Positions 25,487-33,670 of a stretch of 64,000 bases of DNA are shown here, piece by piece (the first letter of the stretch is position 1; the number at the start of each line of letters is the position of its first letter). The translations under genes were made by a program, and so were the position numbers. Under the pieces are notes generated by a model. The model worked only from the letters and a program-made list of their open reading frames with translations. It searched no databases and was not told the DNA's origin. Source of the stretch: Paraoerskovia marina DSM 21750 (GTDB lineage: Bacteria > Actinomycetota > Actinomycetes > Actinomycetales > Cellulomonadaceae); contig NZ_JNIY01000003.1 of assembly GCF_000701465.1 (NCBI RefSeq), positions 434,001-498,000 on the forward strand, written 5' to 3'.

Positions 25487-26868
25487 TGAGCGGGCTGGAA
25501 CTTTACGCCGGGCTCGCCCCCGGACTGCAGATCATCTTGACCTTCTTCCTGGTGGTGGCTCTCGGCTCGGTCGGCTGGACCGCCACCCTGGCGTGGTCCG
25601 CGATGCTCGAACGCCGCAGGCTCCGCCGCTTCGAGACCGAGTCGACCGCCTCCGAGGCCGACTTCGTCTGGGTCTTCGTCGTCCCCGCCATGGACGAGGA
25701 GGTGACGATCGCGGACTCCGTCTCGCGCCTCGCGGCCGTGCGGGCGACGCACCGGCACATCATCGTGGTCGACGACGCGTCCGAGGACGCCACCCCGCAG
25801 ATCCTCGCGGGGCTCGACGTGCCCGGGCTGCACGTCGTGCGGCGTGAGCTCCCTCGGGCACGGACCGGCAAGGCCGCCGTGCTCGACCAGGCCTGGGAGA
25901 TGGTGCGGACCGAGCTCGCGCACATCCCGTCGGACCGGATCATCTTCGGTGTCGTCGATGCCGACGGTCGGCTCGACCCCGACGCACCCGCGGCCCTCGC
26001 ACACCACTTCGCGGACCCGCGGGTCGGCGGCGTGCAGTCGGCCGTGCGGATCTACAACGACGACCACCCGCTGACGTGGGCCCAGGGGATCGAGTTCTCC
26101 GTCTTCGGCAACGTCATGCAGATGGGTCGCTCCCGCTGGGGCACCGCCAACATGGGCGGCAACGGCCAGTTCAACCGCCTGTCCACCCTCGACGACCTGG
26201 CTTCCGACGACCACATGCCCGGCGGCGTCGAACGCGGACCGTGGAAGGACCGTCTGACCGAGGACCAGGACCTCGGTGTCCGGATGATCCAGGCGGGCTG
26301 GCGCGGTGAGCAGTCGATGCGCTCCGTCGTCGACCAGCAGGGCGTCTCGAACCTGCGCCGCCTCTACCGGCAGCGCACCCGGTGGGCGCAGGGGGGCTGG
26401 CAGGTTCTGGATCTGCTGTCCAGCCTCCCGGGCTCGATGAAGCACGTCGCGCTCCCGGCACGGGCGGACGCGCTGTTCTACCTGCTGATCCCGGTCATCC
26501 AGTCCCTAATGGCCGTCGGGATGCTGCTCGCGCTCTGGCTGGGGGCCGTCGAGGGAGTGGCGATCATTCCGCGGGAGCTGCCCGTGATGGTCGGCCTCCT
26601 CGTCGCGGGCCTCGGGCCGGTGACGCTGGGAGTTCTCGGGCGGGGAGGATCTTTCAAGGCCTTCCTGCGGTCGATCCTCGCGTTCGTCCCGTACCTGCTC
26701 TACGCGTTCGTGATGTACCCGGTGGTCTGGCGCGCGCTCTTCCGGCAGCTGATGGGACGGTCGAGCTGGGCCAAGACGGCGCGCGAGCCGGTCAAGGACG
26801 CCGTGCCGCAGGAGTCGGCAGGGCCCGGCGGCCCGAGCCTCGACGACGGGTACGGGGCCGCGGCGTGA
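25486..26868 (+). CDS. Processive family 2 glycosyltransferase (cellulose/hyaluronan synthase-like)
   Basis: This membrane glycosyltransferase (460 residues) should polymerise or transfer sugars from a nucleotide-sugar donor at the inner membrane face. A first membrane helix lies at about residues 13-38. The catalytic domain has VVDDASED (near 97), the DxD-type VDADGR (near 158), the general-base motif TEDQDLG (near 258) and QRTRW (near 296-300), the set seen in processive synthases. Three or four C-terminal helices follow (about 323-425). No PilZ or partner gene is beside it. A LacI-type palindrome overlaps the start. The product sugar cannot be inferred. Confidence 0.87.
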   Translation: MSGLELYAGLAPGLQIILTFFLVVALGSVGWTATLAWSAMLERRRLRRFETESTASEADFVWVFVVPAMDEEVTIADSVSRLAAVRATHRHIIVVDDASEDATPQILAGLDVPGLHVVRRELPRARTGKAAVLDQAWEMVRTELAHIPSDRIIFGVVDADGRLDPDAPAALAHHFADPRVGGVQSAVRIYNDDHPLTWAQGIEFSVFGNVMQMGRSRWGTANMGGNGQFNRLSTLDDLASDDHMPGGVERGPWKDRLTEDQDLGVRMIQAGWRGEQSMRSVVDQQGVSNLRRLYRQRTRWAQGGWQVLDLLSSLPGSMKHVALPARADALFYLLIPVIQSLMAVGMLLALWLGAVEGVAIIPRELPVMVGLLVAGLGPVTLGVLGRGGSFKAFLRSILAFVPYLLYAFVMYPVVWRALFRQLMGRSSWAKTAREPVKDAVPQESAGPGGPSLDDGYGAAA

Positions 26869-26873
26869 GTCCG

Positions 26874-26885
26874 GCACCATGGTGC
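26874..26885. terminator. Short palindrome between the GT2 gene and tRNA-Lys
   Basis: GCACCATGGTGC is a perfect 12-bp palindrome, 3 nt beyond the tRNA 3' end and 5 nt after the GT2 stop. It is short for a terminator. Confidence 0.35.
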
Positions 26886-26888
26886 GGG

Positions 26889-26960
26889 TGGGCCCCCCGG
26901 GGCTCGAACCCGGAACCTACGGATTAAAAGTCCGCAGCTCTACCATTGAGCTAGAGGCCC
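26889..26960 (-). tRNA. tRNA-Lys (TTT)
   Basis: The minus strand gives a 72-nt cloverleaf. Acceptor GGGCCTC pairs with GGGGCCC (one G-T wobble), the D-arm is AGCTCAATGGTAGAGC, the anticodon loop CTTTTAA carries TTT, and the T-loop is GTTCGAGCC. Discriminator A is followed by CC, but CCA is incomplete in the DNA. Confidence 0.95.
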
Positions 26961-27173
26961 TGGACCGCGTGGTCCGAGACCACCCTACGTGCAGCCCTCG
27001 CGCGTACGGTAACCGGCGGCGGCGCCCGCGTCACGCGGGGTCTTGATGGGTGAGAGGTTCGGCCGATTCTCGTGTCCGGGCTTGCCACGAGCAGCTGTGG
27101 TTGATTCGGTGGTTGGTGTCCGAGAGGCCCATGGACGGGTGCACCGACAGGTGTTCCGTGGGTCCGTCCGGCG

Positions 27174-27190
27174 ACGAGAGGAGCTCTCGT
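27174..27190 (+). promoter_or_regulatory. Hairpin over the ribosome site of the HesB-like gene
   Basis: ACGAGAG-gag-CTCTCGT forms a 7-bp stem with a 3-nt loop. It includes the Shine-Dalgarno GAGAGGAG and the first two bases of the GTG start. It could mask translation. Confidence 0.45.
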
Positions 27191-27470
27191 GCTTACCCTG
27201 ACTGACAACGCCAGCACTGCTGTGACCGAGCTCGCCACCCAGGCGGGCGTTCCCGAGGGCGGAGGCCTGCGGATCGCGGCGTCTCAGGCGCAGGAGGGCA
27301 GCTTCGAGCTCGCGCTCGTGCCCAGCCCTGAGCCGGAGGACGCGGTGGTCGAGAACGGCCAGGCCCGCGTGTTCGTGGACCAGCAGGCCTCTGTGAGCCT
27401 GGAGAACCTCACGCTCGACAGTGACCCTGCGGCCGAGGGTCCTGCTTTTGTGCTTTCCCCTCAGGGCTAG
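27189..27470 (+). CDS. HesB/IscA-like domain protein lacking cysteines
   Basis: This small protein (93 residues) has the fold pattern of the HesB/IscA A-type iron-sulfur carriers: LTLTDNASTAVTELATQAGVPEGGGLRIAA at the start and VFVDQQASVSLENLTLDSD in the middle. It has no cysteine at all, so the three Cys ligands of true A-type carriers are missing and Fe-S carriage is unlikely. Such cysteine-free versions are often annotated as Fe-S assembly proteins in actinobacteria. The role is unknown. The GTG at 27189 is overlapped by a hairpin covering its ribosome site. Confidence 0.8.
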   Translation: MLTLTDNASTAVTELATQAGVPEGGGLRIAASQAQEGSFELALVPSPEPEDAVVENGQARVFVDQQASVSLENLTLDSDPAAEGPAFVLSPQG

Positions 27471-27486
27471 TCCCAGACTGAGGACG

Positions 27487-27516
27487 ACGGCGGGTCACTC
27501 TCGGGTGGCCCGCCGT
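27487..27516. terminator. Bidirectional terminator between the HesB-like and lipoprotein genes
   Basis: A 12-bp stem (ACGGCGGGTCAC against GTGGCCCGCCGT, one T-G wobble) has a 6-nt loop. It lies between convergent genes. Confidence 0.85.
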
Positions 27517-27530
27517 TCGTGTGCCCGGGC

Positions 27531-28238
27531 CTACTCGTCGGTGACGGTCAGCTTGCCGAGCCCCGCGGAGCTGCGCAGGTCGATGTACGGCTGGGACTCG
27601 TCGAACGACTCCGACGTCAGCTCGATCCCCGCCGCGGCGCCCTCGGTCACGTCCCCGAAGAAGTCGACCTCACCGGCCCCGGCGGAGGTCGTCCAGCGCA
27701 CGGGGGTCCCCGACTCCACGTCCAGCGTCAGCGAGCTGAATCCCGCGGTCTGCTCGATCGGGACGACGGCGTCCGGCGCGGCGAGCATGATCGTCGCGTC
27801 GGAGGAGCCGTTCTTGATCGCCAGGCGGTCGAGCGTGGCGTCGGTGAAGTCGGCGACGAACGTGTCGGTCCCCGCCTCGATCTCGATCGTCCACGACGAC
27901 GTCGGGGAGACATGGACCTCGATCGTCCCGCCGTCCGCCCGCACGGCGAGCGCCTCGTCGACGTCCGCGTCGACGTCGATGGACTCGCTCGACGGGGGCT
28001 TGTTCGTGTCGGTCCCGGCCACGTCGACGAGCGTGCCGTCGTCGGCGTCCGCGATGATCTCGAGTCGGTCGGCCCCGCCCTCGACGAGCAGGTAGGCCTG
28101 TGTCACGCCGTCGTCAGAGATCGACACCTCGCCCGACCCCGTCGGCCCGCCCATGCCCTCGGAGCATCCCGTGAGGGCCAGGGTCGCGGCGGTGGCGCCG
28201 ACCGCGGCGACGAGCGCGACGCGCGCCCGCCCCCTCAC
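27531..28238 (-). CDS. Putative lipoprotein with DUF4097-like beta-repeat region
   Basis: This exported protein (235 residues) starts with a lipoprotein signal whose lipobox LALTGC places the lipidated Cys at about residue 25. The mature part is acidic and rich in short alternating strands (GTIEVHVSPTSSWTIEIEAGTDTFVADFTDATLDRLAIKNGSSDATIML). This resembles DUF4097/DUF2807-type beta-helix surface proteins. I do not recognise a specific function. The GTG at 28238 overlaps the stop of the upstream DoxX-like gene (GTGA), so they form one unit. Confidence 0.75.
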   Translation of the reverse strand: MRGRARVALVAAVGATAATLALTGCSEGMGGPTGSGEVSISDDGVTQAYLLVEGGADRLEIIADADDGTLVDVAGTDTNKPPSSESIDVDADVDEALAVRADGGTIEVHVSPTSSWTIEIEAGTDTFVADFTDATLDRLAIKNGSSDATIMLAAPDAVVPIEQTAGFSSLTLDVESGTPVRWTTSAGAGEVDFFGDVTEGAAAGIELTSESFDESQPYIDLRSSAGLGKLTVTDE

Positions 28239-28639
28239 GCGCCGACCGCCGTCGTGCGGGCGGGGGCGGTCCGGGCGACGCGCAGCGCCCAGAGCACCAG
28301 GGGGACCTGCCCGGGCAGGCGACCCCACGCGATCGCCCGGTTCTGGGACCAGTGCCGGGCGTTCTCGCGGGAGTTCAGGGCCATCTGCACGTTGCCGGGA
28401 AAGACGCCCACGAACAGTGCGGCCGTCGCGTACCCGCCCGCGCGGCGCGTGGTGGGCACGGCGACGGCAGCGGCGCACGCCAGCTCGGCGACCCCGCTGC
28501 CGACCACCCAGGGGCGCGGGCTGCCGAGCGCGGGCGGGATCAGCGACTCGAAGACGCGAGGGCGGGCAAGGTGCAGCACCCCCGCGGCGGCGAGGCCGAC
28601 GCTGAGCGAGGTGGCGAGGACGTCCGGGAGTCGAGCCAT
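28235..28639 (-). CDS. DoxX-like small membrane protein
   Basis: This 134-residue protein has four predicted membrane helices and the DoxX-like stretches GVLHLARPRVFESLIPP, ELACAAAVAVP and GVFPGNVQMALNS. The last is common in DoxX relatives of actinobacteria. The biochemical role of this subfamily is not established. A TAGCCT hexamer lies 6 nt before its ATG. It overlaps the downstream lipoprotein gene by 4 nt. Confidence 0.8.
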   Translation of the reverse strand: MARLPDVLATSLSVGLAAAGVLHLARPRVFESLIPPALGSPRPWVVGSGVAELACAAAVAVPTTRRAGGYATAALFVGVFPGNVQMALNSRENARHWSQNRAIAWGRLPGQVPLVLWALRVARTAPARTTAVGA

Positions 28640-28645
28640 ACCCCG

Positions 28646-28651
28646 AGGCTA
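28646..28651 (-). promoter_or_regulatory. -10 element TAGCCT for the DoxX-like gene (minus strand)
   Basis: On the minus strand TAGCCT is followed by 6 nt and the ATG at 28639. Confidence 0.55.
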
Positions 28652-28673
28652 TCGACCCGACGGCCCCGACGCG

Positions 28674-29414
28674 TCAGAACCCGAGGATCCACCGGCCGCC
28701 GACGACGACGCACCCGACGGTCACCACCAGGAAGATCCCGACCCAGGCGAGCCCGGGCAGCGGGGTGATGCGGGCGAGCAGGTCGGCGTCCGACCGGCCC
28801 CCGCGACCCCGGCGTCTCTGGGCCTGCATCTCGAGCACGGGCCGGACCGAGCCGAGCAGGAGGAACCACGTGACGGTGGCGGCGACGGCCGTCTGCGTCT
28901 CGGCGTCGAGGAACCAGGACACGCCGACGAGCGCCGCGCCGCTGACGAGGACGGACCAGAGCCCGAACCAGTTGCGGATCTGGAGCAGGAGGAGCGCGAG
29001 GAGCAGCACGAGCAGCCACAGCAGTCCGACGGCGTACCCCGCCTCGAGCAGGGCGGCCGCGCCGAGACCGATCAGGGCCGGGGCGGTGTAGCCGGCGGCG
29101 GCGGTCAGGATCATCCCGATGCCACGGGGGCGTCCGGACGAGACGGTGAGGCCGGACGTGTCCGAGTGGAGCCGGATGCCGGAGAGCTTGCGTCCGGTCA
29201 GCAGGGCCATGACCCCGTGCCCGCCCTCGTGGGCGATCGTGACGACGTGACGGGCCACCCTCCAGACCGGGGTGACCAGGACGACGGCGAGGGCGACCGC
29301 GGCGGTCGCGAGGGCCAGTGTCTGGTCAGGGACGGCGACCGGTGAGGTCGCTGCCGTCCAGATGGTGCTGACGACGTCGCCGACGGATCTGAGGGCATCT
29401 TCCACGCGCGTCAT
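28674..29414 (-). CDS. M50-type membrane metallopeptidase
   Basis: This integral-membrane protein (246 residues) has six or so hydrophobic helices and the zinc motif HEGGHG at residues 62-67. This places it among the M50B-like peptidases (site-2 protease relatives). The second ligand region is probably in the RNWFGLWS loop, but I cannot confirm the DG motif. It may cleave membrane-bound regulators or serve another envelope role. I use the ATG at 29414. An in-frame start 13 codons upstream adds an Arg/Cys-rich stretch. Confidence 0.8.
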   Translation of the reverse strand: MTRVEDALRSVGDVVSTIWTAATSPVAVPDQTLALATAAVALAVVLVTPVWRVARHVVTIAHEGGHGVMALLTGRKLSGIRLHSDTSGLTVSSGRPRGIGMILTAAAGYTAPALIGLGAAALLEAGYAVGLLWLLVLLLALLLLQIRNWFGLWSVLVSGAALVGVSWFLDAETQTAVAATVTWFLLLGSVRPVLEMQAQRRRGRGGRSDADLLARITPLPGLAWVGIFLVVTVGCVVVGGRWILGF

Positions 29415-29601
29415 GCAACCACACGTTGCCGGGCGACGGGTGCGTCGGGTCACAGTCGTCCCCGATCCGGCGCCGGACGTGTCATGATGTCAGGACGAGG
29501 GCTGCGCACACCTGCGCGCCCCGCGTCGTAGAGATCCCCCCGGATTGTCGTGCGGCGGATCCCGACCCAGCACTTTGCTGCCTCGAGAGGCGATACTTTC
29601 T

Positions 29602-31053
29602 GTGACTACCTTTGCCGATTTCGGCCTACCCACCCCTGTCGTCCGCGAGCTGTCGCGCCAGGGCATCGACGCTCCGTTCCCCATCCAGACCGCCACGCTC
29701 CCGGACTCGCTCCAGGGCCGCGACGTGCTCGGCCGGGGGCGCACCGGGTCCGGGAAGACGCTCGCGTTCTCCCTGCCGCTCGTCTCGCGACTCGACGGCG
29801 CCGGCACGTCGCGCCAGCCGCGCCGTCCCCGTGCGCTGGTGCTCTGCCCGACGCGTGAGCTCGCCAACCAGATCAACGCGACGATGGAGCCGATCGCCAA
29901 GGCGCTCGGGCTCGTGACGACGACGATCTTCGGCGGCGTCGCCCAGTCGCGTCAGGTCACCGCGCTCAACGCGGGCGTCGACGTGGTCATCGCGTGCCCC
30001 GGGCGTCTGGAGGACCTGCTGAACCAGCGTGTCCTGACGCTCGACGGCATCGAGATCACGGTCCTCGACGAGGCCGACCACATGGCCGACCTCGGGTTCC
30101 TGCCCGGCGTCAAGCGCATCATGGCCCGCACCCCGAAGGTCGGCCAGCGCATGCTGTTCTCGGCGACGCTCGACAACGGCGTGGACCAGCTCGTCAAGCT
30201 GTACCTGAACAACCCCGTGCGCCACTCGGTGGACGACGCCGCCTCGGCTCCGCCCAAGATGACGCACCACATCCTCGCGGTGCGCGACGCGGACGCCAAG
30301 AAGGAGGTCGTGCGCGAGCTCGCCTCGGGCACCGGCCGCCGCATCCTGTTCATGCGGACCAAGCACCAGGCCAAGAAGCTCGCCAAGCAGCTCACCGCTC
30401 AGGGCGTGCCCGCCGTGGATCTGCACGGCAACCTCGGGCAGGGCGCTCGCGAGCGCAACCTCGCCGCGTTCTCCGACGGGTCTGTCAAGGTGATGGTCGC
30501 GACCGACATCGCGGCACGCGGCATCCACGTCGACGAGATCGAGCTCGTCGTTCACGTCGACCCGCCCGCCGAGCACAAGGCGTACCTGCACCGCTCGGGC
30601 CGGACGGCCCGTGCCGGCGAGGAGGGCGTCGTCGTGACCGTCATGCTCCCCGAGCAGCGCGGCGACGTCCGCGACCTGACCCGCAAGGCGCGCATCTCGG
30701 CGCAGCCGAAGCCTGCGGCGCCGGGCGACGACACGATCAAGGCTCTCGTGGGCGAGGTCGCGCCGTACGTGAAGCCGGCGCCGGTCCAGCCCCCGCAGCA
30801 GCAGGCTCGCAAGCCCAAGAGCGGTCAGCCCGCACGGTCCGGCGGCGGACGCTCGGGCGGTCGTTCCGGCGCGTCGCGCTCGTCGTCGGGTCGCGCGAGC
30901 GGTGGCCAGTCGGGTGCCGGGCACGCCGGCGCCGGTCGCTCGAGCGCGGGGCGCGCGGGAGCACCTGCGGGCTCGTCCACCTCGGGCGGCGGCGGTGGCC
31001 GTCGTCGCGGTGGCCGCTCGGGTCGCCCTGCCGGCGCACCGCGCCAGGGCTGA
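29602..31053 (+). CDS. DEAD/DEAH box RNA helicase
   Basis: This cytoplasmic ATP-dependent RNA helicase (483 residues) has all core motifs: Q-motif region FADFGLPTPVV, Walker A GRTGSGKT (near 45-52), PTRELA (near 83), LDEAD (near 155), SAT (near 187) and HRSGRTARAG (near 331). The last 90 residues are an Arg/Ser/Gly-rich tail, which probably binds RNA and helps cold or ribosome-assembly functions. The GTG at 29602 gives the family-like start VTTFADFGLP. The frame stays open upstream to 29545, but without similarity. Confidence 0.92.
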   Translation: MTTFADFGLPTPVVRELSRQGIDAPFPIQTATLPDSLQGRDVLGRGRTGSGKTLAFSLPLVSRLDGAGTSRQPRRPRALVLCPTRELANQINATMEPIAKALGLVTTTIFGGVAQSRQVTALNAGVDVVIACPGRLEDLLNQRVLTLDGIEITVLDEADHMADLGFLPGVKRIMARTPKVGQRMLFSATLDNGVDQLVKLYLNNPVRHSVDDAASAPPKMTHHILAVRDADAKKEVVRELASGTGRRILFMRTKHQAKKLAKQLTAQGVPAVDLHGNLGQGARERNLAAFSDGSVKVMVATDIAARGIHVDEIELVVHVDPPAEHKAYLHRSGRTARAGEEGVVVTVMLPEQRGDVRDLTRKARISAQPKPAAPGDDTIKALVGEVAPYVKPAPVQPPQQQARKPKSGQPARSGGGRSGGRSGASRSSSGRASGGQSGAGHAGAGRSSAGRAGAPAGSSTSGGGGGRRRGGRSGRPAGAPRQG

Positions 31054-31065
31054 GGGAATGCACGG

Positions 31066-31091
31066 CCACCCTCGCCGGTTGGAGAGGGTGG
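31066..31091 (+). promoter_or_regulatory. Hairpin overlapping the msrB ribosome site
   Basis: CCACCCTC (31066-31073) pairs with GAGGGTGG (31084-31091) around a 10-nt loop. The 3' arm overlaps the Shine-Dalgarno GGTGGAGG. It is downstream of the helicase stop, so it may also act as a weak terminator. Confidence 0.4.
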
Positions 31092-31096
31092 AGGCG

Positions 31097-31504
31097 ATGC
31101 AATTGACGTACGACGTGACATGGACCGACCAGCAGTGGCGCGAGAAGCTCAGCGAGCAGGAGTTCGCGGTGCTGCGCCGCGCCGGGACCGAGCGTGCCGG
31201 CACCGGTGAGCTGCTCCACGAGTCTCGCGAGGGGCTCTACACCTGTCGAGGCTGCGGGCAGGAGCTGTTCCGCGCCGAGACGAAGTTCGACTCCCACTGC
31301 GGGTGGCCGAGCTTCTACGCGCCGAGGGAGTCCGACGCCGTCGAGCTCCTCGAGGACAACACGCTCGGCATGCGACGCACCGAGGTGCGCTGCCGCCGGT
31401 GCGGGTCGCACCTGGGCCACGTGTTCCCGGACGCCCCGCAGACGCCCACGGGCGACCGCTACTGCATGAACTCGGTGAGCCTGAGCTTCACCCCCGACGA
31501 GTAG
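31097..31504 (+). CDS. msrB: Peptide-methionine (R)-S-oxide reductase
   Basis: MsrB repairs oxidised methionine by reducing the R-sulfoxide with thioredoxin (135 residues). The four structural zinc ligands are C50 and C53 (TCRGCG) and C99 and C102 (RCRRCG). The catalytic Cys123 is in RYCMNS, and the substrate region CGWPSF and GSHLGHVF are intact. I start at the ATG at 31097, behind GGTGGAGG. The open frame extends into the helicase tail, which is not MsrB-like. A 34-bp palindromic terminator follows. Confidence 0.95.
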   Translation: MQLTYDVTWTDQQWREKLSEQEFAVLRRAGTERAGTGELLHESREGLYTCRGCGQELFRAETKFDSHCGWPSFYAPRESDAVELLEDNTLGMRRTEVRCRRCGSHLGHVFPDAPQTPTGDRYCMNSVSLSFTPDE

Positions 31505-31515
31505 GTCGGCACAGC

Positions 31516-31549
31516 ACGAGGCCCGGACGGATATCCGTCCGGGCCTCGT
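31516..31549. terminator. Terminator after msrB
   Basis: This 34-bp sequence is a perfect palindrome (17-bp arms, centre GATATC). It lies between convergent msrB and the holin-IV gene. Confidence 0.88.
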
Positions 31550-31571
31550 CGCGTTCCTGCGGTGAGTGCTG

Positions 31572-31991
31572 TCAGTCGTCGCCGTCCTTGCGGTTCTCCG
31601 CCCCCTCCTTGAGGAGGAAGACCGGGAGGACGAGCGTGGCGACCATGGAGACGAGCCAGACGATGATCGGGCCGAGGATCCAGCCGGCCCAGCCGCCGAT
31701 CTCGAGCCCGTCGCTGACGAGGGCCGCGATCAGCAGCGCGATGAAGGTGGAGAGCAGACCGACACCGCCCAGCAGCGCCGGGGCGTTGTTGCGGGCAGCC
31801 TTGGCGATGAACGGCGACAGGATCGCCTGCGCGAGCGCGAAGATGACGATCGCGAGGATGAAGCCGACCGGGTCGGACCAGTGGACGTCGAACGTCGACA
31901 GGTCGAAGATGCCGAAGATCCAGTCGGTCAGGACGATGCCGACCGCGGCAGCGAGGACGAAGACGAGGGTGCGGAGCAGGAACTTGACCAT
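31572..31991 (-). CDS. Phage holin family protein (four-helix, superfamily IV)
   Basis: This membrane protein (139 residues) has four helices and matches the mycobacterial-type four-TMS holin superfamily (PF04020-like), with LLRTLVFVLAAAVGIVLTDWIF and LGGVGLLSTFIALLIAALV. The family is widespread in bacterial chromosomes without phage. There is no endolysin or phage gene here, so a lysis role is not implied. A TAGCAT hexamer lies 7 nt before the ATG. The function is unknown. Confidence 0.85.
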   Translation of the reverse strand: MVKFLLRTLVFVLAAAVGIVLTDWIFGIFDLSTFDVHWSDPVGFILAIVIFALAQAILSPFIAKAARNNAPALLGGVGLLSTFIALLIAALVSDGLEIGGWAGWILGPIIVWLVSMVATLVLPVFLLKEGAENRKDGDD

Positions 31992-31998
31992 GCGCCGG

Positions 31999-32004
31999 AT
32001 GCTA
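31999..32004 (-). promoter_or_regulatory. -10 element TAGCAT for the holin-IV gene (minus strand)
   Basis: On the minus strand TAGCAT is followed by 7 nt and the ATG at 31991. Confidence 0.55.
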
Positions 32005-32070
32005 GTCCGGTCGACGGACCGGCGCGCGCTGACGCGCCGGTCCGAGGGGCGCCGAGACGAAGCGGTCGTC

Positions 32071-33657
32071 TCAGGCGCCGGGTGCGACGGCGTCGGCCTG
32101 TTCTTCGAGGAGCTGCTCGACGCCCGACCTCGTGCCGAGCGGAATCTCCTTCATGAAGATGATCGCGATCGTCGCGATCACCGCGAGCGGGGCCGCGACG
32201 AGGAAGATGTCGGCGATCCCGTCGCCGTAGGCCTTCTCCACCACGGTCCGGACGGCCTCGGGCAGCGCCGTGACGTCGGGGATCGAGCCGGTCCCCCCGT
32301 CCATCGCGGACGCGGGGACCCCGAGCTCGGCAAGCCCGGTGGTGATCGACGCCGTGACCTGGTGCGAGAGGACGGCCCCGAGCGCGGAGATGCCGATCGC
32401 GCCCCCGAGGGTGCGGAAGAACGCGATCATCGCGGTCCCGGAGCCTATCTCCGAGATCGACAACGTGTTCTGGACGGCCAGGACGAGGTTCTGCATCAGG
32501 GCGCCGACTCCCGCGCCGAGGATCATGAGGTAGGCGCCGACGACGACGAAGCTCGTCTCGTAGTCGATCGTCGACAGGAGCAGCAGGCCGGTCGTCAGGA
32601 CGACGCCTCCGGCGATCATGAAGCCCTTGTACCGGCCGGTGCGTGAGATCAGCTGGCCGACGGTGGTGGAGACCGCGAAGAGCCCGAAGACCATCGGGAT
32701 CGTCATCAGCCCGGACTCGGTCGGGGTCTTGCCGCGGGCGATCTGCATGTACTGGCTGAGGAACACCGACGTGCCGATCATCGCGAGACCGACCGCGACG
32801 GACGCGATCACCGCGAGGACGAGGGTGCGGTTGCGGAAGAGCGCGAGCGGGATGATCGGCTCCGCTGCGTGCTTCTCGACGAAGACGGCGGACACGAGCG
32901 TCAGCGCGGACCCACCGAGCATCGCCGCGGTCTGCCACGAGGCCCAGTCGAAGTCGTGGCCGGCGAAGGTGACCCACAGCAGCAGGAGGGAGATCCCGGT
33001 CGCGATCAGGACCGCGCCCCAGATGTCGATCGAGACGCGACGGCGCGGGACGGCAGGGAGCCGGAGGGTGCGCTGCAGGACGACGATCGCCGCGATGGCG
33101 AAGGGCAGGCCGATGAAGAAGTTCCAGCGCCACCCGATCGAGTCGGTGATCACGCCGCCGAGCAGCGGGCCGCCCACCATGCTGATGCCCATCACCGAGC
33201 CGAGGATCCCCATGTACCGGCCGCGCTCCCGCGGGGAGATGATGTCGGCGATCAGGACGGTCGACAGAGCCGTCAGGCCGCCGGCGCCCAGGCCCTGGAA
33301 CGCGCGGAACGTGATGAGCGTCCCGACGTTCTGCGAGAGCCCCGCGAGGGCGGAGGAGACGACGGCGATCGTCAGGGCGATCTGGACGAGGAGCTTGCGG
33401 TCGACGAGGTCGGCGAGCTTGCCCCACAGCGGGGTGGAGACCGTCGTCGTCAGCAGGGTCGCGGTGACGACCCAGGTGAACGACTCCTGGGACCCGTCGA
33501 GGTCGCTGACGATGCGGGGGAGGGAGGAGGAGACGACGGTGGTCGCGAGCACGGAGACGAACATCCCGAGCAGGATTCCCGAGAGTGCCTCCAGGGCCTG
33601 GCGGTGCGTCATGCCCGTGCCGGGGGTGGTGGCGGGGGCTGAGGGTGGCGTGGTCAA
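32071..33657 (-). CDS. DHA2-family MFS drug exporter (EmrB/QacA type)
   Basis: This 14-helix proton-driven exporter (528 residues) has the DHA2 pattern: ALSGILLGMFVSVLATTVVSSSLPRIVSDL, the motif A region GKLADLVDRK, RAFQGLGAGGLTALS and motif C GSVMGISMVGGPLLGG. It lies 13 nt downstream of a marR gene in the same direction, so it is very likely the exporter that this regulator controls. A TTG at 33657 has a GAAAGAG ribosome site and normal operon spacing. The ATG at 33612 is the alternative, but has no visible ribosome site. Confidence 0.9.
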   Translation of the reverse strand: MTTPPSAPATTPGTGMTHRQALEALSGILLGMFVSVLATTVVSSSLPRIVSDLDGSQESFTWVVTATLLTTTVSTPLWGKLADLVDRKLLVQIALTIAVVSSALAGLSQNVGTLITFRAFQGLGAGGLTALSTVLIADIISPRERGRYMGILGSVMGISMVGGPLLGGVITDSIGWRWNFFIGLPFAIAAIVVLQRTLRLPAVPRRRVSIDIWGAVLIATGISLLLLWVTFAGHDFDWASWQTAAMLGGSALTLVSAVFVEKHAAEPIIPLALFRNRTLVLAVIASVAVGLAMIGTSVFLSQYMQIARGKTPTESGLMTIPMVFGLFAVSTTVGQLISRTGRYKGFMIAGGVVLTTGLLLLSTIDYETSFVVVGAYLMILGAGVGALMQNLVLAVQNTLSISEIGSGTAMIAFFRTLGGAIGISALGAVLSHQVTASITTGLAELGVPASAMDGGTGSIPDVTALPEAVRTVVEKAYGDGIADIFLVAAPLAVIATIAIIFMKEIPLGTRSGVEQLLEEQADAVAPGA

Positions 33658-33670
33658 CAGTTCTCTTTCG

